DNA of 64,000 nucleotides from Sphingomonas japonica (lineage in GTDB: Bacteria > Pseudomonadota > Alphaproteobacteria > Sphingomonadales > Sphingomonadaceae), in NCBI RefSeq assembly GCF_006346325.1, contig NZ_VDYR01000001.1, forward strand, positions 1,947,501 to 2,011,500, read 5' to 3'. Both the position numbers and the translations under genes were made by a program. Positions 43,484 to 53,215 of this stretch are shown piece by piece; position 1 is the stretch's first letter, and every line of letters begins with the position of its first letter. A model generated the notes under the pieces. That model ran no database searches and was not told the origin of the DNA. It was given only the letters and a program-made list of their open reading frames with translations.

Positions 43484-44092
43484 TTAGAAGTGCGCGATCA
43501 GGCCCGCCATCGGGCGGAAGCTGTTGAAATCGCCGAACGTGTTCGCCTCGAGACGCAGCCGTACGCCGCTGTTGCCGGTAACGCCGCCCAGGCCGATGTC
43601 CTTCGGGCCGACTTCCATGCCGATACCATAGGTGATGTCATGGAAATCCGGGCTGTCCTCGCCGAGGCGGTCGAAATTGACCCACTGATAGCCGACCTTG
43701 CCATAGAACATGCCGCTGTCACCGGTGCGGATGCCGAAACGGCCGGCCGCGCCATACTGCCAGTCGATGTCGCCTTCGACACCCTTGGCAGCATTACCCT
43801 CGGCACCGACGAACACGGGGCCGAGCGGCACGTTGATGCCGGCGACGCCCTGCACCAGCGTGCCCTTCAGGTTTTCGTTGGGGAAGCGGGGGATGCCGGC
43901 CTCGGTATTTTCGCTGTCGAAGAACTCGTACCCACCCATCACGCCGACGTAAGGCTCGATGCCGAACGCGGGGGTGCCATCGGGCGCAGTCGCGCCATCG
44001 ACCGGTGCAGCCGTTTCATAGCTGTCCTGCGCAAAGGCGACGGAGGGTGCGGCCACGGCGATAGCCGCCGCGGCGAGAAGACCATAACGCAT
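43484..44092 (-). CDS. Outer-membrane beta-barrel protein
   Basis: A 202-residue exported protein with signal peptide MRYGLLAAAAIAVAAPSVAFA. The mature part shows alternating strands (FGIEPYVGVMGGYEFFD, VFVGAEGNAAKG, FYGKVGYQWVNFD, VRLRLEANTF) and ends in the outer-membrane terminal pattern RPMAGLIAHF. It resembles small opacity/OmpA-type eight-strand barrels. Function is structural or unknown. It has its own terminator and a long upstream region. Confidence 0.85.
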   Translation of the reverse strand: MRYGLLAAAAIAVAAPSVAFAQDSYETAAPVDGATAPDGTPAFGIEPYVGVMGGYEFFDSENTEAGIPRFPNENLKGTLVQGVAGINVPLGPVFVGAEGNAAKGVEGDIDWQYGAAGRFGIRTGDSGMFYGKVGYQWVNFDRLGEDSPDFHDITYGIGMEVGPKDIGLGGVTGNSGVRLRLEANTFGDFNSFRPMAGLIAHF

Positions 44093-44415
44093 GGGATTAC
44101 CTCGTTTGTTGAAACTGGTGGCGGCCGTGGCCGCCGGCTGGAGCGCTGGCGTTCAGCGATCCGGTGGGAGCATAAAGCTCGGACCGGCGGCTTGGTTGCG
44201 CCGCAGCGCAACAAATCTGTCATCAATTACCCCCTGTTGCCCCCGTGCAACGGTTTATGAACGCTGGATAAACAACTTCGCTGCATTGCGGCATAAACAT
44301 GGCGGCGCTGCCCAATACCGGCCACTTTGTGGTACGACCTAGCGCGCGCCATACGCTAGCCGGATCGATCGAACGCACTTTCGCCGCCGGCCGCTCCCGA
44401 CTATGTACGCCCGCT
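44093..44415. other. Divergent intergenic region, 323 bases
   Basis: No gene is seen between the barrel gene and crtW. It must hold the promoters of both. A perfect hairpin, GTTGCGC-CGCA-GCGCAAC (44195-44212), lies on the barrel-gene side without a T-run, so a leader structure or operator is more likely than a terminator. The part around 44215-44300 is more AT-rich and could contain the start points; I could not assign -35 and -10 boxes with confidence. Confidence 0.4.
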
Positions 44416-45198
44416 ATGACCTTGCTCGCCCCGCCCCTGCCCCGTGTGTCGCGGCGCGTGACGTCCCATCGGCGGCAGGGGCTGATCGGCATGACGCTGG
44501 CGGCGGCAATCTGCGGCGGTTGGCTGGCGGTGCACCTCCTGGCGATGTTCTTGGTGACGGTTTCGTTGGCGACCCTTCCGCTGGTGGTCGCGCTGGCCGT
44601 GCTCCAGACCTGGCTGTCGGTCGGGATGTTCATCGTTGCGCACGATGCGATGCACGGATCGCTGGCGCCCGGCCATCCGCAGGTCAACGCGCGTGTCGGC
44701 GCATTGCTGCTGATGCTGTATGCCGGGTTTGGCTGGGCGCGGATGCGCGACGCCCATTTCGAGCATCACCGCCATTCGGGAAGCGCACGCGATCCCGATT
44801 TCGACGCCGCGCATCCGCGCAGCCCGGCGCGCTGGTACTGGACGTTCCTGATGCGCTATTTCGGGTGGCAATCGACGCTGTACGTGACGGTCGTGGTGCA
44901 ATTCTATTGGTGGGTGGCGGGCGTGCCGCTCGCCAATCTGCTGCTGCTCTATGCGCTGCCCGCGATCCTGTCGTCGATCCAGCTCTTCTATTTCGGCACC
45001 TATCGGCCGCACGCCCATGACGACACGGGGTTCGCCGACCGGCACAATGCGCGCAGCGAAGCCTTCGGGCCGCTGGTGAGCCTCGCCACCTGTTTCCATT
45101 TCGGCTATCATCACGAACACCATGTGAGCCCCAACGTGCCGTGGTGGGCGCTTCCCGCGGTTCGCCGCGCGGCGCTTCGGGACGGAGCCCTGCAATGA
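44416..45198 (+). CDS. crtW: Beta-carotene 4-ketolase
   Basis: A 260-residue integral-membrane di-iron oxygenase that adds keto groups to beta-ionone rings. Histidine clusters fit CrtW: HDAMHG (76-81), HFEHHRH (114-120) and CFHFGYHHEHH (227-236), together with FYFGTYRPHAHDDTGFADRHNARS, a CrtW hallmark. Several hydrophobic helices lie between. The ATG at 44416 is chosen; longer forms lack membrane or conserved sequence. Its stop overlaps the crtZ start by four bases (ATGA), so ketolation and hydroxylation are coexpressed, yielding astaxanthin-type carotenoids if beta-carotene is available. Confidence 0.9.
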   Translation: MTLLAPPLPRVSRRVTSHRRQGLIGMTLAAAICGGWLAVHLLAMFLVTVSLATLPLVVALAVLQTWLSVGMFIVAHDAMHGSLAPGHPQVNARVGALLLMLYAGFGWARMRDAHFEHHRHSGSARDPDFDAAHPRSPARWYWTFLMRYFGWQSTLYVTVVVQFYWWVAGVPLANLLLLYALPAILSSIQLFYFGTYRPHAHDDTGFADRHNARSEAFGPLVSLATCFHFGYHHEHHVSPNVPWWALPAVRRAALRDGALQ

Positions 45199-45710
45199 CT
45201 GCGTTCGAGAAGATCGCCACCGTCGTCGCCGCCATCGCCTTCATGGAATTCTTCGCCTGGAGCGTGCACAAATACGTCATGCACGGCTGGGGCTGGGGCT
45301 GGCATCGCGACCATCACGAACCGCACGACCACGCGCTCGAGCGCAACGACCTGTACGCGGTGGTGTTCGCCGGCATCGTCATGACGATGTTCGCAGCGAG
45401 CTATGCGTGGCCCGACGCGGGATGGTCCTATCCCCTGCACTGGATCGCGGTCGGCATCACGCTGTACGGGGCGATCTACGCCTTCATCCATGACGGCCTC
45501 GTCCACCAGCGCTTCTTTCGCTGGGTACCAAAGCGCGGCTATGCCAAGCGGCTGGTGCAGGCGCACAAGCTCCACCACGCGACGATCGGCAAGGAAGGCG
45601 GCGTGAGCTTCGGCTTCATCCTTGCGCCCGATCCGCAGCGGCTGAAGGCGGAGCTCAAACGCCAGAAGACCGCGGGCATCGCGGTGGTGCGACCGGCGGC
45701 GGTGGACTGA
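45195..45710 (+). CDS. crtZ: Beta-carotene 3-hydroxylase
   Basis: A 171-residue membrane hydroxylase of the fatty-acid-hydroxylase superfamily. The iron-binding histidines form HKYVMH (25-30), HRDHH (37-41), HDGLVH (99-104) and HKLHH (124-128), the CrtZ arrangement. It converts beta-carotene or canthaxanthin to 3-hydroxylated products. It is translationally coupled to crtW. No other carotenoid gene (crtE, B, I, Y) is within the window. Confidence 0.92.
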   Translation: MTAFEKIATVVAAIAFMEFFAWSVHKYVMHGWGWGWHRDHHEPHDHALERNDLYAVVFAGIVMTMFAASYAWPDAGWSYPLHWIAVGITLYGAIYAFIHDGLVHQRFFRWVPKRGYAKRLVQAHKLHHATIGKEGGVSFGFILAPDPQRLKAELKRQKTAGIAVVRPAAVD

Positions 45711-45722
45711 CGCGCGAAGCGG

Positions 45723-46592
45723 CTATTTCACCGCCAGCGCCCGGTCGAGGAACGCGGCGCTGTCCTCCAGCACCGGTCCCTTGCCCCGGAACGGCTTCGA
45801 CAGCGCCATGACGACTTCTTCATGGCTAAGGTCGGGATAGTCGCGCAGTTCGACCGGTGCGCCAAGCGACTTGAGCTTCGCCGCGAGGTTCACCGAATTG
45901 CGCTTGCGCACGACGGTATCGGCATCGCTCGTCACCAGCAGCAGCGGTGGCGAATCGGCGCGGGCGAAGCTGATCGGCTGCGTCGCGAGCGGGTCGGGCG
46001 CCTGTGCCATCGCGTCGATCGCGCGCGGCGAATCGAAGGGATAGAAATCATACGGCCCGCTCAGGCCGACCCCGGCCTTGATCGTGTCCGGTCCCAGCCC
46101 CTCGGAAGCCAGATAGCTGCGGTCGAGGGCGAGCATCGCCACCGTATATGCGCCCGCCGAATGCCCCATCAGTGCGATCCGGCCGGGGTCGCCGCCAAAT
46201 TGCGCCACGCGGTCATGCGTCCATTTCACCGCCTGCGCGCCATCGACGACGAACGCGGGAAAGTGGACGTCGGGTACCTTGCGATAGTCGGGCACCACCA
46301 CGACGAACCCGCGTTCCGCCAGCGCGCGTGCGGCAAAGCCATACTCGGCGCGCTTTCCCGAAACCCAGCCGCCGCCATAGAAGAATATCACCACCGGGCG
46401 CGGGCCTTCCGCGGTCGCCTCCGGCCGCCAGACGTCGAGCCGCTGGCCGTGGTCGCCGAACGCGACCGCTTCGGCAATACGCGTGACGCCGCTGCCGCTT
46501 CCCGACAGCTGATCATAGCGGTTGAGCAGTCCGGGCGGCGAACAGGCCGACGCCAGAAGGACGAGCAGCGCCGAGGCTGCCCTGCGGATCAA
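45723..46592 (-). CDS. Lipoprotein alpha/beta-hydrolase (BD-FAE/esterase-like)
   Basis: A 289-residue protein starting at TTG in a TTGA overlap with the scoB stop. Residues 1-17 ([17 protein letters not shown]) form a lipoprotein signal with lipidated Cys17. The hydrolase has [10 protein letters not shown] (oxyanion), nucleophile Ser145 in [17 protein letters not shown] as acid loop and a late SHEE histidine. It resembles hormone-sensitive-lipase/kynurenine formamidase-type carboxylesterases anchored to the envelope. Overlap with scoB suggests cotranslation, but a metabolic link is not obvious. Confidence 0.8.
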   Translation of the reverse strand: MIRRAASALLVLLASACSPPGLLNRYDQLSGSGSGVTRIAEAVAFGDHGQRLDVWRPEATAEGPRPVVIFFYGGGWVSGKRAEYGFAARALAERGFVVVVPDYRKVPDVHFPAFVVDGAQAVKWTHDRVAQFGGDPGRIALMGHSAGAYTVAMLALDRSYLASEGLGPDTIKAGVGLSGPYDFYPFDSPRAIDAMAQAPDPLATQPISFARADSPPLLLVTSDADTVVRKRNSVNLAAKLKSLGAPVELRDYPDLSHEEVVMALSKPFRGKGPVLEDSAAFLDRALAVK

Positions 46593-47224
46593 GCCACGTA
46601 CCGCGCGGTGGTCTTGGCGGCGATCTCGTCGGCGGTGACGCCCGGTGCCATCTCGATCAGCCGGAACGGGTTGTCGTGATCGGCGCGCTGGAAAACCGCC
46701 AGGTCGGTGACGATCATGTCGACGACATTGCGCCCGGTCAGCGGCAGCGTGCATTCGGGAATGAACTTGGGCTCGCCGTGCTTGGACGTATGCTCCATCA
46801 CAACGATGATCTTCTTGACCCCGGCGACGAGGTCCATCGCGCCGCCCATCCCCTTGATCATCTTGCCCGGGATCATCCAGTTGGCGATGTCGCCATTCTC
46901 GGCGACTTCCATCGCGCCGAGCACGGTCAGGTCGATATGCCCACCGCGGATCATCGCGAAACTGTCGGCGCTGGAGAAATACGCCGATTGCGGCAGCTCG
47001 CTGATCGTCTGCTTGCCGGCGTTGATCAGGTCGGGATCTTCCTCGCCTGCCAGCGGAAACGGACCGATGCCAAGCATCCCGTTTTCCGATTGCAGCGTCA
47101 CCTCGACGCCATCGGGAATATGATTGGCCACCAGCGTCGGAATGCCGATGCCGAGATTGACGTAGAAGCCGTCGCGCAATTCACGCGCCGCGCGCGCCGC
47201 CATCTCGTCGCGGGTCCATGCCAT
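46589..47224 (-). CDS. scoB: 3-oxoacid CoA-transferase subunit B
   Basis: A 211-residue subunit B of succinyl-CoA:3-ketoacid CoA-transferase, which activates acetoacetate. The catalytic glutamate is E47 in [14 protein letters not shown], with [30 protein letters not shown] and [13 protein letters not shown] typical of the family. GGAGGA precedes the ATG at 47224. The partner subunit gene lies about 1 kb upstream, separated by a phosphatase gene. Confidence 0.92.
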   Translation of the reverse strand: MAWTRDEMAARAARELRDGFYVNLGIGIPTLVANHIPDGVEVTLQSENGMLGIGPFPLAGEEDPDLINAGKQTISELPQSAYFSSADSFAMIRGGHIDLTVLGAMEVAENGDIANWMIPGKMIKGMGGAMDLVAGVKKIIVVMEHTSKHGEPKFIPECTLPLTGRNVVDMIVTDLAVFQRADHDNPFRLIEMAPGVTADEIAAKTTARYVA

Positions 47225-47226
47225 CG

Positions 47227-48225
47227 TCACTGTCCTCCGGCCGGATCGGCCCATCGCTTGTCGGCGGGAAATACGTCGTCATACCCGCCCTGCAGGCCGG
47301 TTCCGTAAACGGGATTGGGCAGCATGAACCAGCCTTGCCCCCATAGAATTTCAAGCTCTCGCCCCTGGATCGCGGCGCGGCGGGCAGCAAGTCCGGTGCC
47401 CGGAGCATTGAACAGATCGCTGAAGTCGCCGAGCTGGTCGCCGACCATCGCAATGACGCAATATTTGTCGGCGATCCGCGCGCGGCGCGCGTCCTTGCCG
47501 CTGCCGGGGCCCGCATCCCCCTTGAGCCACAGCGTATCGAGGTGCACTGGCGTGCCCAGCCCGGCGCCTGCGATCGCCGCCGCGGTCTGGCTTGCGTTGG
47601 CGTTTGAGCGGTTCGAATTGAACACCACCGCGATGTCGGCTCGGCGCGCTACCGCGATTGCTTCCAGCGCGCCCGGAACCGGCGCGACCCCGCGCGTTCC
47701 GGTCTTTTCCCAGCGATCCCAGCGCAGCGGATCATAGCCGGTGCCGCGCCGCGCCTCGTCCTGTTCATAGCCCAGGTTGAGCAACGCGGTTTCATCGACG
47801 TCGAGCACCAGCGCCAGCGGCTTGTCGCCGCACGGCACGAAACGCGGGGCGGCGAGCGTCGAACCCGGCGCCAACACCACCGACGGCACATCATGGCCGA
47901 TCTCGCGGTCGCTGCTCCGCGCGATCAGGAAATTGGCGAGCGCCATGTACGATTGCAGGCTGAGCGCGGCCGCCTCCCCCGATCCGTAGAGGTATTGCAT
48001 GCCCGGCGGCACGGTCGGCTCGGGCGGAGGCCCGGCGGCGATCGCGGCATCGAGTGCAGCCTTTGGCACCAGCCGCGGCGCATTGGCCGGGGGTTCGCGG
48101 TCGCCATCGCCCAGAAAACGCTTGCCCGCGATCGCGCTGCCCGCAAGCGCGGGCACGGCCGCGGCGACGCATCCCTGCAGGGCAAACGCGGCGCAGGCCA
48201 GCGGGACGAGCCGGAGCAGCGTCAC
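47227..48225 (-). CDS. HAD class B acid phosphatase lipoprotein (e(P4)-like)
   Basis: A 332-residue envelope protein starting at GTG in a GTGA overlap with the scoA stop. A lipoprotein signal ends at LQGC (Cys19). The HAD phosphatase motif is [12 protein letters not shown] (nucleophile D142, acid D144), with FNSNRSNAN as motif II and a later GDQLGDFSD as motif III/IV. Class B/e(P4)-type enzymes hydrolyse nucleotides and phosphomonoesters in the periplasm. It stands between scoA and scoB, two genes usually adjacent, leaving only two bases before scoB. Confidence 0.85.
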   Translation of the reverse strand: MTLLRLVPLACAAFALQGCVAAAVPALAGSAIAGKRFLGDGDREPPANAPRLVPKAALDAAIAAGPPPEPTVPPGMQYLYGSGEAAALSLQSYMALANFLIARSSDREIGHDVPSVVLAPGSTLAAPRFVPCGDKPLALVLDVDETALLNLGYEQDEARRGTGYDPLRWDRWEKTGTRGVAPVPGALEAIAVARRADIAVVFNSNRSNANASQTAAAIAGAGLGTPVHLDTLWLKGDAGPGSGKDARRARIADKYCVIAMVGDQLGDFSDLFNAPGTGLAARRAAIQGRELEILWGQGWFMLPNPVYGTGLQGGYDDVFPADKRWADPAGGQ

Positions 48226-48929
48226 GCCGCGGCCGGTTCGCGCACGGTGCGGAACTCGATCTTCTTGTCGTACGGGCTGCCGACGATCATTCGCTTCACA
48301 TAGATGCCGGGCAAATGGATTGTGTCCGGGTCGAGCGATCCGACCGGCACCACTTCCTCCACCTCGGCGACGCAGATGTCGGCGGCGGTCGCCATCGGCT
48401 GATTGAAATTGCGCGCGGTCTTGCGAAAGATCAGGTTCCCCGCCTCATCCGCCTTCCACCCCTTGATGATCGACAAGTCGGCGCGAATGCCGCGCTCGAG
48501 GATATACTCCTCCCCGTCGAAGACCTTCACTTCCTTTCCCTCGGCGACCTGGGTGCCAACGCCGGTCTTGGTGTAGAAGCCGGGAATGCCCGCGCCGCCT
48601 GCCCGGCAGCGCTCGGCGAGCGTCCCTTGCGGACAGAATTCGACCTCCAGCTCGCCCGCCAGATACTGCCGCTCGAACTCCTTGTTCTCGCCGACGTACG
48701 ACGAGATCATCTTTCTGACCTGGCGCGACCGCAGCAACTTGCCGAGCCCTTCATTGTCGATCCCGGCATTGTTGCTGGCGATCGTCAGGTCACGGACGCC
48801 CGACGCCTGGATCGCGTCGATCAGCCGCTCGGGGATGCCGCACAGTCCGAAGCCGCCAGCACACAGCGTCATGCCGTCGCGCAGCAGGCCCTCGAGCGCG
48901 GCCTCGGCAGTGGGATAGAGCTTGTTCAT
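48222..48929 (-). CDS. scoA: 3-oxoacid CoA-transferase subunit A
   Basis: A 235-residue subunit A with [90 protein letters not shown] and the late [11 protein letters not shown]: the CoA- and acid-binding pattern. With ScoB it transfers CoA between succinyl-CoA and acetoacetate. It is the first gene of scoA-phosphatase-scoB-esterase. Confidence 0.93.
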   Translation of the reverse strand: MNKLYPTAEAALEGLLRDGMTLCAGGFGLCGIPERLIDAIQASGVRDLTIASNNAGIDNEGLGKLLRSRQVRKMISSYVGENKEFERQYLAGELEVEFCPQGTLAERCRAGGAGIPGFYTKTGVGTQVAEGKEVKVFDGEEYILERGIRADLSIIKGWKADEAGNLIFRKTARNFNQPMATAADICVAEVEEVVPVGSLDPDTIHLPGIYVKRMIVGSPYDKKIEFRTVREPAAA

Positions 48930-49046
48930 CGCGGCGATTCTCCGTTCGTGCCGGCACTACCGGGCGGCGGGTTGGCGGGTCAAGTTGGGTGCCCATGCTC
49001 GACTCCGCGCACCGCGACGCTAAGGCGAGGGCAAGGAGACTCTCGC

Positions 49047-50693
49047 ATGACCAAGCGCAATGGCGGCCGCATCCTCGTCGACAATCTGGTGGCGCAGGGG
49101 TGCGACCGCATCTTCCAGGTGCCTGGCGAGAGCTTCCTCGCGGTACTCGACGCACTGACCGACACGCCAGCGATCGACGTGGTGACGTGCCGGCAGGAGG
49201 GCGGCGTGACCTTCATGGCATCGGCGGACGGCAAGCTGACGCAGCGGCCGGGCGTCGCCTTCGTCACGCGCGGTCCGGGGGCGACCAATGCGTCGATCGG
49301 CGTTCATGTCGCGATGCAGGACTCGCTGCCGATGATCCTGTTCATCGGCGACATCGACCGCGGCACCCGCCACCGCGAGGCGTTTCAGGAAATCGATTTC
49401 GAGGCGATGTATGCCCCCATCGCCAAATGGGCGGCGCGGATCGACGACGCGGCGCGTATCCCCGAATATGTCGCGCGCGCCTATGCCACAGCGATGAACG
49501 GGCGGCCGGGGCCGGTGGTGCTGGCGCTGCCCGAGGACATGCTGCTCGACACGGTCGAGGCAGTCGACCGCCCGCGGATCGAGAAGGTTCGGCAGGCCCC
49601 CGACGCCGAAGCGATGGCGCGGCTGGTCGAGATGCTCGGCACGGCGATGAACCCGATCGCGATCGTCGGCGGCGCGGGCTGGTGCGGCGGCACCGCGACG
49701 GCGTTTGCGCAGGCGGCCGAGCGGATCGGGATGCCGGTCGCCGCCGCGTTCCGACAGCAGGATTCGGTGCCGAACACCATGCCGGTCTATGCGGGCAATC
49801 TCGGCTACGGCCCCTGCCCCACCTTGCCCAAGCGCGTGAAGGAGGCCGACCTGCTGCTGGTGATCGGCGCGCGGATGGGCGAGGCCACCACCGACGGCTA
49901 CACGCTGGTGACGCCCGAGCATCCCGGACAAAAGCTGATCCACGTCCATCCCGACCCGGAGGAGCTGGAGCGCGTCTATCGCACCGACCTCGCGATCTGC
50001 GCCGACATGCGCAGTTTCGCCAGCGCGCTGGGTGCGCTGCCCGGCCTGCCGCGCTTCGAGACGGGCGCCGACGTCCATGCCGAATGGCTCGGCTGGTCCG
50101 ATCCGCAGCCGCGCGAAGGCGTCGCCATGGACCTGGGACCCTGCGTCGCGGCGATGCGCGAGATGCTGCCGGCGGACACGATCATCTGCAACGGCGCGGG
50201 CAATTTCTCGGCGTGGTGGCACCGCTACTGGCGCTATGCCGGACCGTGTTCGCAGCTGGCGCCGACCGCCGGAGCGATGGGCTACGGCGTTCCGGCCGCT
50301 GTGGCCGCCGCCCTGCGCGAACCGGGGCGGATGGTGGCGGCGATGGCGGGCGACGGCGATTTCCTGATGAACGGACAGGAGCTAGCGACCGCCGTCCAGC
50401 ATGGCGCGCAGCTGATCGTCGTCATCGTCGACAATTCGGGCTACGGCACGATCCGGATGCATCAGGAACGCGAGTTTCCGGGGCGGGTGAGTGCGACGCG
50501 ACTGAGCAATCCAGACTTTGCGGCGCTGGCCAAGGCCTATGGCTGCTGGTCCGAAGCGGTGACGGCGACCGCCGAGTTCGCGCCTGCGCTCGAGCGGGCG
50601 ATGGGCCAGCCGGGGGTGCGCGTGCTGCATGTGAAGACCGATATCGAGGTCATCAATCCCGGCACGACGATCAGCGCGATCCGGAGCCGGTAA
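49047..50693 (+). CDS. ThDP-dependent acetolactate-synthase-like enzyme
   Basis: A 548-residue protein with the three-domain layout of acetohydroxyacid synthase and relatives. The cofactor-activating Glu is E51 in TCRQEGGVTFMASAD, the middle domain has NPIAIVGGAGWCGG, and the ThDP-magnesium motif is GDGDFLMNGQELATAV (from 435) ending in VDNSGYGTIRMHQ. Several activities share this fold (acetolactate synthase, benzoylformate decarboxylase, sulfoacetaldehyde acetyltransferase), and no regulatory-subunit gene is nearby, so biosynthetic AHAS is not assumed. GGAG precedes the ATG. Confidence 0.85.
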   Translation: MTKRNGGRILVDNLVAQGCDRIFQVPGESFLAVLDALTDTPAIDVVTCRQEGGVTFMASADGKLTQRPGVAFVTRGPGATNASIGVHVAMQDSLPMILFIGDIDRGTRHREAFQEIDFEAMYAPIAKWAARIDDAARIPEYVARAYATAMNGRPGPVVLALPEDMLLDTVEAVDRPRIEKVRQAPDAEAMARLVEMLGTAMNPIAIVGGAGWCGGTATAFAQAAERIGMPVAAAFRQQDSVPNTMPVYAGNLGYGPCPTLPKRVKEADLLLVIGARMGEATTDGYTLVTPEHPGQKLIHVHPDPEELERVYRTDLAICADMRSFASALGALPGLPRFETGADVHAEWLGWSDPQPREGVAMDLGPCVAAMREMLPADTIICNGAGNFSAWWHRYWRYAGPCSQLAPTAGAMGYGVPAAVAAALREPGRMVAAMAGDGDFLMNGQELATAVQHGAQLIVVIVDNSGYGTIRMHQEREFPGRVSATRLSNPDFAALAKAYGCWSEAVTATAEFAPALERAMGQPGVRVLHVKTDIEVINPGTTISAIRSR

Positions 50694-50696
50694 CGC

Positions 50697-51923
50697 CTAC
50701 AACCCCACCAGATTGTTGAGGTTGATGATCGGCAGCAGGATCGCCAGGACCATCATCAGCACCAGCCCGCCCATCAGCAGCAGCACCATCGGTTCGACCA
50801 GCGCCACGAGGGTCGCGACCTGCGCATCGAGCTCGCGTTCGAGTTCGCCCGCCGCGCGGCCGAGCGCGGGCGCCAGCTTGCCCGATTGCTCGCCCGAGGC
50901 GACGATCGCGACCAGCATCGTCGGAAACACGCCCGATTCGGTCATCGCCGCGCGCAAGGAAACGCCTTCGCGCACGCGCACGCCGACCTGGAACGCCTTT
51001 TGCCGGACATGCAGGTTGGGCGTCACCGCCGCCGCCGCCTGCAGCGCCTCGACCAGCGGCACCGCGCTTTCGACCAAGGTCGCGAGGCTGCCGGCGAAGC
51101 GCGAGGCGTTGAACTGTTTGGAAAAGCGCCGGAACGGCAGCCGCTCGTTGAAATTGCGGTGGATGCGCAGGCGATTGGCGGGCTTCTGCGACCAGCGATT
51201 GAACACGATATAGCCGACCAGCATCGCCAGCAGCAGGTACAGCCCGTAATTCTGGAGAAACGCGCTGATCGCGATCAGCGCGCGGGTCAGGAACGGCAGT
51301 TCGGCGCCGCGCGACACGAACACGCGGACGATGTCGGGGACGACATAGACCATCAGCAGCACCATCATGCCGACCGACACCACCGCCAGCAGCGCAGGAT
51401 ACATCAGCGCCAGCTGCAGCTTCTGGCCATTGGCCTGCCGCGTCTCGACGAAATTGGCGAGGTGGTTGAGCACGTGGGTGAGCTTGCCCGACTGTTCCCC
51501 GGCCGCGACCGACGCGCGGTAGAACTCGGGGAATGCCTTGGGATGCAGCGCCAGTGCCGAAGCAAAGCTGCGCCCGTCGAGGATCGAACCGCGCACGTCG
51601 GTCATCAGCGCCGATACGGCGGGTGCTTCGGACTGCGCCGCGACCAGCCGCAACGCTTCCTCGACCGGAATGTCGGAGCCGACCAGCGTCGCGATCTGGC
51701 GCGTCACCGTCGACAATTGCCGGGCCGAGATGCGGTTGCGCCGAAAGCCGGGCAGCTTGATCGTGCCGATCGATGCGGTCTTGTCGGCAGCGACCTCGAC
51801 CGACAGCGGCAGCAGCGCCTGTTCGCGCAGCGCCGCGCGCGCGGCGGCAGGCGACGATGCCTCGATCATCCCCTTCTTCTGCGCACCGCTGCGATCCGCA
51901 GCGCGATAGGCGAACGCAGTCAT
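50697..51923 (-). CDS. gspF: Type II secretion inner-membrane protein GspF
   Basis: A 408-residue polytopic protein with two repeated T2SSF domains: ISARQLSTVTRQIATLVGSDIPVEEALR and RFAGSLATLVESAVPLVEALQ, each followed by a helical membrane region; IPIINLNNLVGL closes it. GspF is the inner-membrane platform that couples the GspE ATPase to pseudopilus growth. It lies on the minus strand about 5 kb from gspE and 8 kb from gspG, separated by three unrelated genes. Confidence 0.95.
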   Translation of the reverse strand: MTAFAYRAADRSGAQKKGMIEASSPAAARAALREQALLPLSVEVAADKTASIGTIKLPGFRRNRISARQLSTVTRQIATLVGSDIPVEEALRLVAAQSEAPAVSALMTDVRGSILDGRSFASALALHPKAFPEFYRASVAAGEQSGKLTHVLNHLANFVETRQANGQKLQLALMYPALLAVVSVGMMVLLMVYVVPDIVRVFVSRGAELPFLTRALIAISAFLQNYGLYLLLAMLVGYIVFNRWSQKPANRLRIHRNFNERLPFRRFSKQFNASRFAGSLATLVESAVPLVEALQAAAAVTPNLHVRQKAFQVGVRVREGVSLRAAMTESGVFPTMLVAIVASGEQSGKLAPALGRAAGELERELDAQVATLVALVEPMVLLLMGGLVLMMVLAILLPIINLNNLVGL

Positions 51924-52136
51924 CTTGGATTCCTGCCGTTTGCGGGGGTGAAGTGGACAAAGTGGAGACTAACCATCGCAATTTCCCACGGCGGGCAAAG
52001 CGGGGCGTGCAAGCAGTCCGGGGTGAAGGATGCAGAGCAGATCATCGCCTGAGCCTAAGCACAAAAGCAGGGGTGTAGGACAGCGCCGAGTGCGGCGCGC
52101 TTGCCGATCGCGCCGGTTGCCGCGAAGCTGTCGGTG

Positions 52137-53144
52137 ATGCCGCCCCCTTCCCCTCACCCCGCCGCGCCCAGGCGCGTGCTGGTGCTCGGCGCGACCGGCA
52201 CGATCGGGCGTGCGGTGGTGCAAGCGCTGGTCGCGCGCGGGGATGCGGTCGTGGCGGTGGTGCGGCCCGGCGCTGTGTTCGATCCGCACCAGGCACAAGG
52301 AGCCATCATCCGCGTCGCCGACGTCACCGATCCCCAATCGCTGGCGCGCGACGGCATCGCCGGCGAGGCGTTCGACGCGGTGATCTCGTGTCTCGCCTCG
52401 CGCAGCGGTGCGCCCGGTGACGCCTGGGCGATCGACCATGACGCGCAGCAGGTCGTGCTGGCGGCAGCCAAGGCAGCGGGAATTCCCCATTTCGTCCTGT
52501 TGTCGGCGATCTGCGTCCAGAAGCCGCGGCTCGCCTTCCAGCACGCGAAGCTGGCGTTCGAGGCGTCGCTGATCGCTTCGGGGCTGCGCTGGTCAATCGT
52601 GCGCCCGACCGCCTATTTCAAATCGCTTTCGGGGCAGGTCGCCCGGGTAGCGGCGGGCAAGCCGTATCTGCTGTTCGGCGACGGGTCGCTTACTGCGTGC
52701 AAGCCGATCAGCGACCGCGACTGCGCGGATTTCCTTGCCGATTGCCTGATCGACCCGGCGCGCTGGAACCGGGTGCTGCCGATCGGCGGCCCCGGTCCGG
52801 CAACGACGCCGCGCGAGCAGGGCGAGGCGCTGTTCGCGCTGCTCGGCACGCCGCCGAGGTTCCGCCGGGTGCCGGTTGAGCTGCTCGATATGATCGGCGC
52901 CGCGCTGGAGACGCTGGGGCGCATCGTTCCCAGCCTCTCCGCCAAGGCCGAACTTGCGCGAATCGGACGCTATTACGCGACCGAGTCGATGCTGGTGCTC
53001 GATCCGGACACCGGTCGTTACGATGCCGGCGCGACGCCGGAGACGGGATCTGAAACGCTTGCCGACTATCATGCGGCGCTGCTGCGCGGCACGGAACATG
53101 CCGAACGCGGCGCGCATGCGGTATTCAAAGATAGTATCACCTGA
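52137..53144 (+). CDS. bciA: Divinyl chlorophyllide a 8-vinyl-reductase-like protein
   Basis: About 335 residues, NAD(P)-binding atypical short-chain dehydrogenase. The loop VLVLGATGTIGRAVV (14-28), DVTDPQSLARDG, DAVISCLASRSGAPGDAWAIDHDAQ, LLSAICVQKPRLAFQHAKLAFEASLIASGL and VRPTAYFKSLSGQV match, to my recognition, BciA of phototrophic bacteria closely. BciA reduces the 8-vinyl group of (bacterio)chlorophyll precursors. The ATG at 52137 is used; an in-frame TTG at 52101 exists. No other photosynthesis gene is in the window, so it may be a remnant, act on another substrate, or belong to a cluster elsewhere. Confidence 0.78.
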   Translation: MPPPSPHPAAPRRVLVLGATGTIGRAVVQALVARGDAVVAVVRPGAVFDPHQAQGAIIRVADVTDPQSLARDGIAGEAFDAVISCLASRSGAPGDAWAIDHDAQQVVLAAAKAAGIPHFVLLSAICVQKPRLAFQHAKLAFEASLIASGLRWSIVRPTAYFKSLSGQVARVAAGKPYLLFGDGSLTACKPISDRDCADFLADCLIDPARWNRVLPIGGPGPATTPREQGEALFALLGTPPRFRRVPVELLDMIGAALETLGRIVPSLSAKAELARIGRYYATESMLVLDPDTGRYDAGATPETGSETLADYHAALLRGTEHAERGAHAVFKDSIT

Positions 53145-53215
53145 GACCAGGTTGGCGGCAGCGCCTTATCGCGCTAGAACGCCCACAACGAAACAGAACG
53201 TCGCAAGGAGTTCCC

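Noticed and set aside
44195..44212. GTTGCGC/GCGCAAC hairpin as a terminator
   Set aside because: It lies upstream of both divergent genes and has no T-run on either side.
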